Positions 1-12,500 are shown, counted from the first letter of the stretch. The stretch: DNA of 64,000 bases from Pinus tabuliformis (GCA_031772625.1 CM062820.1:1071859369-1071923368), one strand, 5' to 3'. Notes: generated from the letters alone by a model not told the origin. Translations and numbers: made by a program.

Positions 1-1693
1 GGTTGGCTGATCATATGCTTTAACTTGCTTGTTTTACCCTTTTTGAGGAACAATTGCAATGAGTGGTCTTATGAGCTAGCCTCTTCACATAAATCAACAT
101 GTTTTAAGAAGTTCCAACATCACCGGAACCAATTGCTATCCTAGACACCACTCATTCTTCTAACTAGACTCCTCTTTAAGCTCTTTTCAGACTCTCTAAA
201 TATGAAAATATTGTCGATCACTTGTCCTTTCCAGCACATTAATGGATTGGAAATGACATCTACTCAGTATAAGTTTAACTCTTTTCCAAACTGAGATAAA
301 TTGTTTATGAAAAAGGAATACATTGATCGAGCATGGTCAATAGATTCTCTCTTGTATTATTTTATGCTTTTTTAGACTTGAGAGACAAATTTATGAAAAA
401 GAACTTGTGGTGTTTTCTTTTTGTCCCTTTTCAAACTCTTTAAACATGAAAGGGACCAAGTTCTCATTGTTGTTAAACTCGTTAAAACATCAAATAGCGA
501 CAAACTTGTCCATCATGACAAGATCAAGTTTCGCCTTTTCTAGGCTCATTAAAACATCTCATAGTAATGGATTCACCCGAAGTGTGGAATTATACTACAA
601 GCATATGTTATTCTCCTCAAGCTTATTAAAAAATAAAGAGGTATTGATCAACAATGATTGGGGAAAATGGGAAAAGGGATAAATCTCTTTATGGTAGCAA
701 GTCACTCTTGAGCATGACACTTTCACGTCATCTCTGTGACTATTTGAGTTGGGTTATCTGGTTGATGGTTATCATACCTATGGTCTATCACACCATCCAT
801 CACTTTGGTTTTGGGTCAATGCTTCCAATTCATTCAGTGTTGCCGACATGTTCAAGAGACGTCACTTATTAAAACTTCATCATTTCCAATACTCATAAAC
901 CTTCATTTTCATCACTACCATTCTTGATCCTTGTATCGTCAGTCATTTTCCATCTCCAAAATCATTACACTCATTTCATGTCATTGATGTGGGATACATC
1001 AAGGCCCTCCTATGATGAGTCGCTTCTTATCGACATCAACACATTATCCAAGATGTTGATTTAGAAAGACCCTTTTAATACTTTGAGGCTTGCATACATC
1101 AATGGAAAGTTTCTTACTTATGGCGATAGGTTGACATCACTAGCCTTCAACCGAAAGACTTTGTATGGTGTTTGACATCAAAACATCTATTCACACCATG
1201 CAGAATGTACTATAGTACCTTGAGAATCATTATCGTTATCGGTGATCTCTCTCGCGTATGTTAAAGGCTTACATCATTGGTTGATAATCAGACGGTGTCT
1301 TCCCATGTTCGACTTCAAATCACATATTCACATGACTCGACTCATATTTGAGCAAATTATTGGATGAGATAGAAGACCCCAGATCTAGTTTCATTCATCC
1401 GGGCTGCGATTTCAGGAGAGTTCTAAATCATCTATATGATGGCTTTACACTGATGGTCATCCCATCATGGTTCTATATCTGTAGATGACAATCTGATTTA
1501 TGTACATGTAATGAAAAGTTTATATGTTGAGCATGGGTATGCCTTCCCTCAACAATCCATGAAAAAACCAAAATATCATGATATTATGTGTTGTAATTGA
1601 TGCGGGTCACCATCCGCTTCAGAATCTCCTCATCAAATCGTAAAGCATATCACTTGACATTATCATTTTAGACTTCATGCTTTAGGGGGAAGT
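1..1693 (+). mobile_element. Relic of a Tat-like non-autonomous LTR element, internal 3' part
   Basis: This stretch aligns by eye, with heavy divergence, to the reverse complement of the outer nested element: 120-990 matches 52560-51653, and 1000-1690 matches 30685-29955. Shared landmarks are ctcctttaagctcttttcag, the tagcgacaaacttgtcc block, gtagcaagtc(a/g)ctcttga and aaggccctcctatgatg. The match runs across the point where the large element at 30691-51647 is inserted, so this copy shows the uninterrupted order. No coding capacity remains. The 5' end lies outside the window. Family assignment is by homology to the copy at 28927-59803. Confidence 0.75.
1683..1693 (+). other. Polypurine tract of the relic element
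   Basis: The purine-rich run taggggg-aagt sits directly before the TGTTATAG start of the 3' LTR. The outer nested element has the equivalent, less pure tract before its own 3' LTR at 29955-29967 on the minus strand. Confidence 0.6.
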
Positions 1694-2713
1694 TGTTATA
1701 GGTCTATTTAGGCACATCACTCCCAACATTCAGATCAATACTATTAGGGCTCATCAAACCCTAATTCAGTTGCTACATGCCCTAGACAAGTCATCACATT
1801 GAATGTCATCATTCTTGAGAGTTTCTTGGCCCGAAGACATCCTAAAATGACTCCTTGAGGGACCATCACAGCCTTGGTCAGGAATAAATACGCTACAGAG
1901 CACTTAGGCCCATTTAGGCCTTCTTTGCAGAGCACCTCGGTCCACTTTGACCTGCACTGGGAAAGATTGAGCGAAATCTTCATAGGGTTCTACGAATATT
2001 CCTAGATTCTAGACCATTCTAGAATATTCCCACCTCTTATCCTCTCCTATGAGCTCAAAAGTGGATAGGGATTGAATCAAATAACCTCTTATCCTCTCAT
2101 CCCCTCCTCCATGGAAACTAACTCCCAAATTGGAAAGTCATTCAATGCCCAATTTATGAAAAAACCACCTCCATTTCCCTATAAATTGAGTAATCACCAT
2201 AGTGATCAGGGGTTGGACTTTGAAGAATTGTAAGGAGATACTGTTGGTTTGAGGTTTGAGATCATAAAAAAGTATTGTTATGCTGCCAAAGTGTTGTTTT
2301 TTTGCGATGGAACCCAAGCTGGATGAGTGACATGGAATCGGACTTCTTTGGTTGTAACTCTTCCTTCTACTTAATAAAGTTGTTTACACCTTTTTCCATA
2401 TTCTTTTCTTTATGTATGATGATTATATGTGTAAATGATTTCGATTCCATTTACTTATAGTATATAGATCTCTTTCTTTGATTGGTTTTTGTCCTCTGTT
2501 TATGATTGCAGGTACTGATCAAGTAATTCAGTTCGAGAAGGAGTGACGGGAGCTATTCAAAGGAGACAAAGGGAAGCGAAAGATAACAAGTAGGTCCCTT
2601 GTATTATTTATCTTCTATAGGAAAATGTTAAACTCTTTAATTCTGTTGTTCTAAGTGTAGCTACCCACTTAGGGAAGTTGTGTTTATCTGTAGATGCAAA
2701 ATTCCATATAACA
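1694..2713 (+). repeat. 3' LTR of the relic Tat-like element
   Basis: It starts TGTTATAG immediately after the polypurine tract and ends ...TATAACA, giving TG...CA termini and a length of 1,020 bp. The LTRs of the related element at 28927-59803 are 1,028 and 1,030 bp. Similarity is weak in the middle but visible near the end, for example ttgcaggtact and gtagctaccca-cttag, which match the reverse complement of 58790-59010. The 3' boundary is inferred from that alignment and the CA end. Confidence 0.6.
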
Positions 2714-3587
2714 TGGACTGGTACTAAATTCAAAAAATTAATATCACTATGATTTATATAATTAATTAATTAATGATTCAAGTGATTGATTTGATAACAT
2801 TGACTTATTGGTTAAGGTGTTTAATTGTAAAAAATATGAGAATTGTATAAAAATATACTCATAGTAATTACTCATGGAAGAGATGTGGATGATAATTTGG
2901 CTATTATTCACTACTCGTATAACCATTTATTTTCATTAATTGGTACATATCCCCAAAGCTAACAAATCATTGATAATTTTCAAAACTAAAGAAGTATCGA
3001 ATGACTAGTCTTAATTTTTTGTTAGGTATTAATCAACTAGGTTTCATTCATAAATTTACAGTGATCATGATTGATATTTGTATTAATTGTTACCATTTTC
3101 TTTTCATATTACAGGTACCTGTCTCCTTAAGGGTGGAATTAGCATGGACTATGATAATCAATGTGAAAAAATGAGTGATAAGTTGTGGGTTTCCACAATT
3201 TTGACATAATCGTTATTATTAACAATGAATTACTATGCATGGTTCTTTATTCTCAATCAAAACAATCACCTCCTCAATGATTGAAATTATTGAGAATCTA
3301 ATCCAAAGAAATACATATAATCTACTAGTGGTTATATTACAAGTGGAGTATCAATTTTATTATTCATTCGAACTAACACCCTTATTTCTTTAAAAAACGG
3401 ATAGTTCAATCAAAGGAATAACAACTATTCATTACACTCTGATGGGCACTTCATTATCTTTTATCACCTAATTATACATGAGCGCTTAGTTATAGATTTA
3501 AGTTTTTCCATCTATTAAATCATAACAAAATTATAAGAGCTCGAATCAGGGTTTCGATACCTTGTCATGAGCTCCATTAAGAAGATC
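2714..3587. other. AT-rich stretch without recognisable gene
   Basis: I see no ORF with a known domain, no RNA gene and no clear repeat apart from a short attaattaattaat run near 2760. It separates the relic element from the next LTR element. Confidence 0.6.
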
Positions 3588-3592
3588 GTGTG

Positions 3593-5351
3593 TGTTGGGC
3601 CGTTAATATGTCATTATTATTATCACTTTTGAACACTTATTCCACCCATTTCTACTATTCTTCATCATGTCATTTATTATAATTTATTATATAAATCCAT
3701 TTTATGATGATTTATGCTCTTATAAACAAATGCTATTTATTCTCCTTTATTTCTAATAAATTGATTATTATGCATGATTTTATCAATGATAGTTTTAATA
3801 AATCAGTTGTAACATTATCCACCATTTTTAGCCTCCAAGATAATTTTCAGATTGAAGATTTGATCATTAAAAGTGCCAACTCAGAAATTCGCTGGAATAA
3901 GAAGTGACGATTTTACAGTTGAGATTCTGAGCAAATGAAGCAGAATCTGGAAAATCTGGAACATGGGTTTTGTCCAGAACGGACCCAATTAACTTTTGAA
4001 AAGAACGGTTTGCCCAAATGCGGCTTGTACTGAGAGAAACACAGGGTTCTTTGAGCACGATTTTCTCAGATTTGTTGTTGCGGCCGTCCTCCAAATCTCA
4101 GCTGCAAAGCCAAATTTGTCTTGTTCTTGTTGAAAGCTGGATGGAAATGTATCTTCTTGTTTATCAATTGGTTGGAAACAATACAATTTTGTAATAGAAA
4201 TCATGTTGTACTTATCTTTATTGTAACTGCTCTCTGATCTCTCTTTATTTAAATCAGAACAGAGATAAGAGATGGGGATGATTGGGGGATTCGAATGATG
4301 GAAAAATGATGAAGTTGAGGATTTAGAATTAGAGATTTAGAATTAAGAATTCATGATAGGATAGGAGGAAGAAAGGATTGTTTCATGTTGTAAGTCTCAA
4401 AGCTGCTGCTGTTGTAATGATTTTACCATTTAATGATTAATACCTGATTTGGGAGTGTCGTTCATTCTTTTCATCTGAAGTGGCCCAGCAGCATCCGCTA
4501 GCGGCTAAGGGCCCAGCCTCTGGTGGAGTACGTTGTTGCTGTGTATCATATCTTTACAATTGCTGCTGTGTGATGGTTTGATTTATTTCCTATTCTTTTG
4601 AATTGCATTATTTTATAGTTTCATGTTTTTATAGTGTGCTGTTAGAATATTTTATGGAATTGTTTTATTGCACAAGTTGAGATTGAATCATGTGGCTGTT
4701 CTTTTCCATCATAACAGAGATTATTATCCTTTTCAACTTATATTGTTATGCTGTTAATTTCAAATGTAAAGCTTCGTTGTTCATTTCAGATTGTTGGTTA
4801 TTCGATTCCACTAATTAGAGTTTGTCGTTCAGATTTATTAAATATGATTTGTTGTTTAATTCCTTTAATTATAAGTTTGTTGTCCATTTACTTCGCTGTT
4901 CAGTTTGGTTGATTAATTGCAAGAGTTTGCTTTTAAAGAGTTTTCCTAGTTTACTTTCAATGACATCTTTAGTTCAATTTTGATTTCCTTTTGATTGCTT
5001 TAAAGAAGGACTGTCAACTGTAGAGAACATTGGTTATTGCTTCCTCGTTCCCAGATTGATTGTCTTGTTCCGGTTTGATTTCAATTGCATCAATATCCAG
5101 AGGAATGAGTTATTGCTACTGTATCCTCGATTGATGGTGTTTGAGTGAACGATTTAGTTTAAGAACATTTCAGTTTCTTGCTGTTCCAATTAGATTACTT
5201 TTGGATTTTGAGCACTATACTGCAAAACATTACTCTTGAGTAAATAGCCACCTCAGACTGAGTACACTCTTGAAATAAAAAGTCGTCCCTGGGTTGATAA
5301 TTAATGTGAAGGTAATTAGGAGTTAAAAAGACACCTTTTTATCGCTCGACA
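3593..5351 (+). repeat. 5' LTR of the Athila-like element
   Basis: This 1,759-bp LTR starts TGTTGGGC and ends CGACA. A TATA-like TTTATTTAAAT lies at 4244-4254. It differs from the 3' LTR by a few percent in substitutions and by two indels: it lacks the 93-bp insertion found at 13652-13744 and a segment of about 20 bp near 14222. Confidence 0.88.
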
Positions 5352-5354
5352 TTT

Positions 5355-5372
5355 TGGTGCCATTGCCGGGGA
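5355..5372 (+). promoter_or_regulatory. Primer-binding site, tRNA-Asp type
   Basis: TGGTGCCATTGCCGGGGA lies three bases after the 5' LTR. The usual plant tRNA-Asp site of Athila elements is TGGCGCCGTTGCCGGGGA, so two positions differ. Confidence 0.85.
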
Positions 5373-5718
5373 GAGTGTAGCCATTTTTAAAGAGTAGTGT
5401 GAATCTGATGAGTGTCTGCTAGGGAAGAGTTGGATCTTAAAAACGGAAGGTAAGAACCTGCTTGCGGAGCATGTAAAAGCCCTGCTCCACTATCCACTTT
5501 CCTAACAGATTTGTTGTTGCTTTGTTGGGTAGAAATAGATGTTTGAATTTTTGTGTGAATGAATTAAAAGAAAAAAATAGAAATTTTGAAAAACAAATCT
5601 CATGATTTCTCTCAAGTGGTGATGCAAGAACCACCCATTTCACTAACCGATTGGCAGTAACATTTGAAGAAGGGGCCTCGAAGAAACACATGAAGAACAT
5701 CTTATATTATGGTAAAAA

Positions 5719-7335
5719 ATGGCTCACATTTCTACTTTTGAATTTCCTATCAAAGATCTAGGAGGAGTGACACAAATGCACATAATTCCCCCATCTTCTC
5801 TACCAAATTTTCATGGCTTGACAAATGAAGATCCAGAGACATTCTTATTTGAGTTTGAAATACTTTGTAGAGGATATGATTATTGTACTAACGATCAAAG
5901 ATTGAAAGTGTTTCCTCTTACTCTAAAAGAAGCAGCTCTCCGATGGTTCATGAGCCTAGGTGGGAACTGCATCCAAACATGGGAGGACATGAAGAACATA
6001 TTCTTGAAGAAGTACCAAGACTATTGCAAGGCCAATGAAGATATTTTCAATATGATACAAGGGGAAGATGAAAGTTTGGAGGAATATGTAGATCGATTTC
6101 AATACAACCTTCAAAAATCAAAATATAAGCATTTGGAAACAGAGATCTTAAAAACACTCCTTCTTAAAGGAATCAAAGATGAATTTTTAGAACTCTTAAA
6201 TCTGATAGGAAAAGGTGATGTTTTTCAGTTATCATATGATGATGTTTGTGAATTGTGCATAAGGTATTCAAGAGGAATCTCCAAGGCTGGTAAGAATTCT
6301 AGAGATGTTTGTTCTTTCTTTTCCAAATCTGCTACAAAAATAGGAGACATAAGAGCTAAAATCAATACTTTATTTGAAAATTTTAAAGTTGATTTTATTA
6401 GCTCTCTAAGTTCAAAATTGGATGCTTTGCAGGTTCAAAAAAATCAAGAATTTGATGAAGTGTTTTCCACTCATGACCGAAAGGAGTAGTCCATAGATAG
6501 TTGTTCTTCCTTATTTAGGATGGAAGTAGCATATCAAAGAGATGAGGAAGATGCAACAAATTCAAAACCATGGAAATCATGGCCTACAGGTATGGTTCAA
6601 AACACTTCCTCTTCATTCTCTTACTTGCATAATCCATTATGGAATACTAATGTGTTAGGGCAGCCATGTCAATTTCAATATAACCACCAATCTTGTTTAC
6701 AAGTTGGGCATGGTTCATCTTATGATGGTATGACTACTCTCCCTCATCTTGTAGCACAAACATATTCTCCATATTTCTCACCAACTCTTCCACAACATCC
6801 TGCTTGCATATCAAATTCATCCACTCAACCCAATCAACCACATCATCACAATGCTCCATTCCTTACACATTTTCCTGCTCAACTAATTCCACACCCTCAA
6901 CATAATAAACCAGTACAACATGCTTACAATGTTGAAATGCCAAATTTACCCACCCTTCCCACCCATTCTATCTCACATGCGCCATTAGAGAATACTTATA
7001 ATGTGATTCAAAATGTTTCAAATTCAAAAATTGTAGAAGCTATGGAAGAAAATGAGGTTTCTTGTAGGTTGCACCAACAGACCATTTTAAAAGCTCAAGA
7101 ACTTCATGGTATGATGGGAAATCAAGAAAGTAACGGATATATTGAAGATTGGTTTCACTCCATCACGTGTTTGCATCATCACTCCATACTTCAACAATTT
7201 TTGATACCATCTTTTCAAGGGAAGTTGGCTTCTCATACCCTAATTTTTATCAATATGCATTTTTCAAATTTGAGTATGTGCATATCTAAAGCCTTAATTC
7301 TAAAATGGTTCCACTGGAAATACTCTTATACATAA
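5719..7335 (+). pseudogene. gag of the Athila-like element, one in-frame stop
   Basis: One reading frame runs from the ATG at 5719 to 7335 and is interrupted only by a TAG at 6487-6489. The part before the stop (256 residues) is a Ty3/gypsy retrotransposon gag domain: FHGLTNEDPETFLFEFE, then ALRWFMSLG, then LEEYVDRFQYNL, in the order expected for the capsid region. The part after the stop (about 270 residues) is proline, histidine and glutamine rich with no zinc knuckle. No protease follows. Gag would form the cytoplasmic virus-like particle that packages the element's RNA. The single stop suggests fairly recent loss, or a source element that still encoded the full protein. No pol frame is recognisable downstream. 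Confidence 0.85.
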
Positions 7336-7627
7336 ACAAATTCGATTCTCAAAGAAGAGTATGATAGTGGAGCAAATAAAATAAATAAACAAATAAAACA
7401 AACACATCTTTTTTTATTGTTATTTTTGTAAAGCTAGTTGTTTTTGTTGCAACATGCTATGGAAATCAACATCCGTGATAATTTTTTAATTCATTTGTAT
7501 ATGTAGATGATTTATAATAGAAATAAAAATTCTACAAACACTTATATTCATCTTTATCATCAATATGAAAAAATGGTTGAATATCAATTTTTTTTGCTTG
7601 CGGGCTTGATGAGATTTCTGGAAAAAC
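7336..7627 (+). other. Non-coding spacer after gag
   Basis: Short AT-rich stretch following the gag stop. It holds no recognisable feature. Confidence 0.5.
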
Positions 7628-8340
7628 AGTCGGGACAGTTATGTTTTGAGGGACCAAAAGTAAATATTTTTAAAACATGTTTCTACCCTAGGTAGCCCTT
7701 AATGTATACTTTCTAACCCAATTTGAACCACTTAATTTGGATTTGAAACGAAAAAGTTAGAAACAAAACATTGACCGGATGTCTAGTGGGCAGCTCAGGA
7801 ACATAGTTGGTACAGTTAGTTTTTGGAGGCCTAAATGACCATATTTTTAAAACCTGTTACTATGGTAGATTCCCCTATGAATCTAGTTTACAATTAAATT
7901 GGAATCACTCATTTTCGATTTCGTATGGGGAAGTTATGATCAAAATACTGACTGTCTATCGTAAATCAGCACTCTTAAAACTCTGTTTTTCTGGCTGTTC
8001 TTTAAAGTATTTGACCTATCAATTCTTCTTGTCTTCAAAACCTATTTCTATTGGAGATAAATAAATGAATATTATTTCATTTCCAATTTAAATCATTCGA
8101 ATCCAACATCAAATAAAAAACCTATGCTTGAAATATCAACTGTTGGTCTAAGTTGGGTAATCGAAAATGACTCTGTAATGCAGGTTGTTCTAGCTAAAAT
8201 TGACATATCATATCATTGAATTTTTAAAACATGTTTCTATTGGAGATACAATTTTGAATTAGCTCTCATTTTGCTTTGGAATCACTCAATTTGGACGAAA
8301 AACAAAGAAGTTGTGATTAAAACACTGCTAGTTAGTATGG
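7628..8340 (+). repeat. Three to four strongly diverged repeat modules
   Basis: A pattern of roughly 180-200 bp recurs: (c/t)gg-acagtta...ttttgaggg, then tttttaaaac-tgtt, then taga(t/g)a..., then ttggaatcactcattt and aagttatgatcaaaatactg. Copies start near 7628, 7806 and 8180, with a partial copy near 8025. The copies are far more diverged from each other than the two LTRs are, so the duplication predates this insertion. No function is known to me. Confidence 0.5.
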
Positions 8341-8905
8341 TCGACCACTGCTCTCCCGCAGGTGACAAATAAATTTTACTTTGTTATTTTCTCTATGGAT
8401 TTGTTATATAGAATAACTACTTGTTAGTTTTTTGCATAATTCTTGGATTAGGGGAGCCCGATCACCTCTCTTTCTCCATGATTTGATGTTTTATCGCAAG
8501 TAGACACTCGTTTTTTGCAGGTCTTGGGAAAATAAAGAAGATCAATTTATGGACGAGTGATTTTTGAAAGAAATTTTAATGAAACAAAGGAATTTCATCC
8601 AATTCATTACCCAACGGATTCATAATAGAAGAAATGAAGAATTGATTTCGATTTGAAGATTCATGTTTTGTCACTGCTGCCAAAACATTTTTCAAAAAGA
8701 TCATTTTCTTTTACATAATATCATAGCTGTTGTAACTTAATTTACATATTGTTTTTAAATAAAATGTTGTTTCTTTTCTAATTTCTCTTATATTTTGTGT
8801 TTCAGGTATTGCTTCATTCAAAGTGTAACTCATCCTCAGCATCAATGCCATGAACAACTAATTTGTTTTTTTAGATGTCTGTATTTTATGATTGTCCATT
8901 TTGTT
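8341..8905 (+). other. Non-coding internal stretch of the Athila-like element
   Basis: AT-rich sequence between the diverged modules and the minisatellite. I see no ORF with a known domain and no repeat. Confidence 0.5.
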
Positions 8906-9905
8906 GTTCCTTTCTGAATGGAACAACACTTCTGCACTTTCATGTTTTGTTGTTCCTTTCTGAATGGAACAACACTTCTGCACTTTCACGTTTTGCTGTT
9001 CCTTTTCGAATGGAACAACACTTCTGCACTTTTCACTTTTGTTGTTCCTTTTCCAAAGGAACGGCACTTGCATTTTTGCTGTTCCTTTTCCAAAGGAATG
9101 GCACTTTTCATTTTTTCTGTTCTTTTTCCAAAGGAATAGAACTTGCGTTTTTGCTGCTCTTTTTCCAAACGAACGACACTTGCGTTTTTGCTGTTCCTTT
9201 TCCAAAGGAACGTCACTTTTCATTTTTGTTGTTCCTTTTCCAAAGGAACGAAGCTTTTCATTTTTGCTGTTCCTTTTACAAAGGAACGACACTTGTGTTT
9301 TTGTTGTTCATTTTCCAAAGGAACGACACTTGCGTTTTTGCTATTCCTTTTCCAAAGGAATGACACTTTTCATTTTTTTGCTGTTCCTTTTCCAAATGAA
9401 CGACACTTGCATTTTTGCTGTTCTTTTTCCAAAGGAGCGACACTTTTGATTTTTGTTGTTCCTTTTCCAAAGGAACGGCACTTGTGTTTTTGCTGTTCCT
9501 TTTCCAAATGAACGACACTTTTCATTTTTTTGCTGTTCCTTTTCCAAAGGAACGACACTTGCATTTTTGCTGTTCCTTTTCCAAAGGAGCGGCTCTTTTG
9601 ATTTTTGTTGTTCCTTTTCCAAAGGAACGACACTTGCGTTTTTGCTGTTCCTTTTCCAAAGGAACGACACTTTTCATTTTTGCTGTTCCTTTTCCAAAGG
9701 AACGACACTTGCATTTTTGTTGTTCCTTTTCTAAAGGAACGACACTTTTAGTTTTTGCTGTTCATTTTTCCAAAGAAACAACATTTGCATTTTCACACCT
9801 TTTTTTGTGTGTATTTTTGCTTTTTTTGTGTGCATTTCCTTTGCTGTTCCCTACACGGAACACCACTTTTTGAGTGTTTTTGCTGTTCCTTCAAAAGAGC
9901 AACAC
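8906..9905 (+). repeat. Minisatellite of about 25 hairpin units, period about 37 bp
   Basis: The core GTTCCTTTTCCAAAGGAAC recurs about 25 times, for example at 8906, 8952, 8998, 9044, 9081, 9193, 9231, 9383, 9458, 9494, 9535, 9572, 9610, 9647, 9684 and 9722. Each core is an inverted repeat, GTTCCTTT and AAAGGAAC around a three-base loop. Linkers alternate between cgacacttgcatttttgct and cgacacttttcatttttgct types. The first three units have a longer, 46-bp period. Changes in one arm are only sometimes compensated in the other (unit at 9343 pairs ATTCC with GGAAT). Because 37 is not a multiple of three and the unit lacks stops, all frames on both strands stay open; those ORFs are artefacts. 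Confidence 0.92.
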
Positions 9906-12441
9906 TTTGGGAGTATTTTCGAGAGCAACCCTTCCTTCCTCTTGTGGAATTATTCTTAGTTCATCTCAACCACATTTTATTGATTCCCTTTCATGGCATG
10001 AAGTACACTATTTTTATGAAGACAAGAATTATGGATTCTTTTGAAGCAAGTTAATATCATTCATGTTATGATCTTTAATAGGACAGCTCCTTGATGATAG
10101 CTTATTTTCAAAAGGGACACAATTATTTATATACTAATTTACTGCATTGTTTACATGATACTGATTGATCATCTTAAATACCATGCTGGTTCCACCCTTC
10201 TTGGTTATAATCTTCTCTGTCTGTAATAAATAAGATTATGGGTATACTTTTTTTCTATTGACATGTTCAACTTCTTCCACCATCCCTACTCTTAAGGAGT
10301 ATTGAGCCTCCCTCTTTTTATCATAAAAATGTGTAATAACAAAAAAAAATTGTTCGCAGATGGAGGATAGGGGGTCTCATTACGAGCCAGCCTACCATGT
10401 TCATAAGGTTGTAACAAAGTGACATTCCCATTATGGCCACCACACCAGGGTTATGATCCACTGGATAGCTAGATTATCCTTGGAACAGGAGGTCTCATCA
10501 TGAGCTGGCCTGATCACTTCTGCTACATCCTAGTGAATGGCAGTGTAGTTATCTGGTTACCACGCCAGCGCACTGGTCTCTTCTGTGAGAATAGCATTGA
10601 AACTCTCTAGTTATAAATTGAGGATTCTGGCTCATATGGGTTAAAAAGCAACCCTGTCGAGGCTATGGACGCCTGCTGGCAGCAAAGACTCTGCTTATGG
10701 TATTGAAGTTATATGTTATCATCAATGATTACTATAATACCCTTTTCTTATTTTTTCTTTTTATCAAAGAAGTTATTTCCTTAATTGTTTTTCCCTATTT
10801 TGAACCTTTATGAATGAAAAATTGTTTTATGATCAATCGCATCATTTTCAGCTAGCATACTATCAGTAAAGCATCTTTTTGGCATATTGTTGTTCTTTTT
10901 ATCTTTTTCATAACTTATCATCAATCCTAAGCGTCCTATCTCTTATTCATAACTATCTTTACGTACTCTGCTCTCATTATAACCATAACTCTCGTTGTCC
11001 TATCATTGATAAGTGTACTCTGCTTCATTCACTGATATATTGTTCATTCTTGTGCCTTGCCATCAACATAACCCCTCTCATACGCTTTATGGTCATGGAA
11101 TTCATTTTCCAATTGGAGGGGGGGAATGTATGCATTATGGGATTGCATGCGATATGATTACTGCACTCTGCCATAACTTGTTGATTTGACAAAATATTAA
11201 TATTGCATGTATACAAAAGTTTTTCTGACTGAAAGTTCTGCATGCATATTATCTATTTCTCTTCAAAGCTAACACTATGGATTCAAGAACATTGTATGCA
11301 AAATAGTGATTTGTTTACAGGAGAACAACAGGTATGGGCAGAATTCTATTCATAGCATGACAACATTATTGCACTTAACAGAAGAGGCTCGTGAACATGA
11401 ACAATTCTTCAGACATGATGTGTTTACCTGGATCCCACCTTTTGCATCACTTTCAGTGCCAACTCTGCCTACATCAGTTTCAACAAATGCCAGTACATAT
11501 ATGTCATTCCACATTTTTCTTTTTGGAGGTAAAACTTGAGGTAAAATAGCATAATTTTTTTATTTATTACGAATTTAGGAGAATTTAATGAAATCCATTT
11601 TTAGCATTATTTATCATCCTTCATTCCACATCTTTACCACTTCCCCTTTTTCAGCGGCATATTATCTTTCAGTTTGGGGGAGTGTTGCTTTCATTCATTT
11701 CTTTCTTATGACCATGTCATTCATATTTGTTATCATCCATTGCTATTCTTATTCATTTTCAACACCTCCCTTATTCCATGTTGTTTTACACCAAGCATAG
11801 ACTTCAACAGATAGTAGCAACCACCTCTATTTGTTTTCTAGCATTGCATGAGGGCATGCTAATTTTTCAAAGAGGGGGAGGAATTGCTACGCATGATGGA
11901 TGTTTTCTATTTTCTTTCTAATTTAAGGCATACAATTTCAGTGTAGAAATTGATTTCCATAATATTTTTAAAACTATGAACTCAATTCTTGTGATTTCTC
12001 GGAAACATAGACATACTATTAAAATACACATACCTAGATAATTTCAAGATAAATTGGTTCATAAAATTTCGGAAATCATGCACTCTCACCTACAACCATT
12101 TTGTTTATATCTCATGATCCGTGCATCAAAACAGTTTGATTTTTTTGGATCATAAAGGAATTCATATATTATAAATTTACTTGCCAAATTTCAACAAAAG
12201 CTGGTTTGTAGTTTTTGAGAAAATGGTTAATGAAGTTTGTTGTTACTTATATCATATTTTGTTGCAACTTCATATATACATATAGTTGAATGTCAATATA
12301 AAGATTGTTATGCCTTCATCAAGAATACTAAAAGTGAATATTCATTAATTAAGGAAGAATTCATTTGTTCTATCCATTTCATGAGCTAAGATGAACATAT
12401 TTGTTTATTGCTTGGTTAACACATGGGTTTTTGTCTTTGGG
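9906..12441 (+). other. Long non-coding 3' region of the Athila-like element
   Basis: No coding domain is visible. Two imperfect copies of a gg(g/a)ggtctcat-a(c/t)gagc(c/t)(a/g)gcct motif lie at about 10371 and 10489. G-rich tracts resembling polypurine tracts occur at about 11115-11128, 11674-11684 and 11869-11881. A TGCATGAGGGCATGC-type motif lies near 11846, before the third tract. The region probably descends from a deleted pol or env-like part plus unrelated sequence. Confidence 0.55.
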
Positions 12442-12492
12442 TTGCATGAGGACATGCAATATATTCAGTTTTCGTTGCATGAGGACATGCAA
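12442..12492 (+). repeat. Two short hairpins just before the polypurine tract
   Basis: TTGCATG-AGGA-CATGCAA occurs at 12442-12459 and again at 12475-12492. Each is a perfect 7-bp inverted repeat with a 4-base loop. A similar GAGGACA motif before the polypurine tract is a familiar signature of Athila-type elements. Confidence 0.75.
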
Positions 12493-12500
12493 CATATTGA

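Noticed and set aside
5437-5700. Minus-strand ORF of 87 codons before gag
   Set aside because: It lies antisense in the leader of the Athila-like element and has no recognisable domain.
8858-9873. A dozen overlapping ORFs on both strands between 8858 and 9873
   Set aside because: They are by-products of the 37-bp tandem repeat, which has no stops and is not a multiple of three, so all frames stay open. The peptides are low-complexity repeats.
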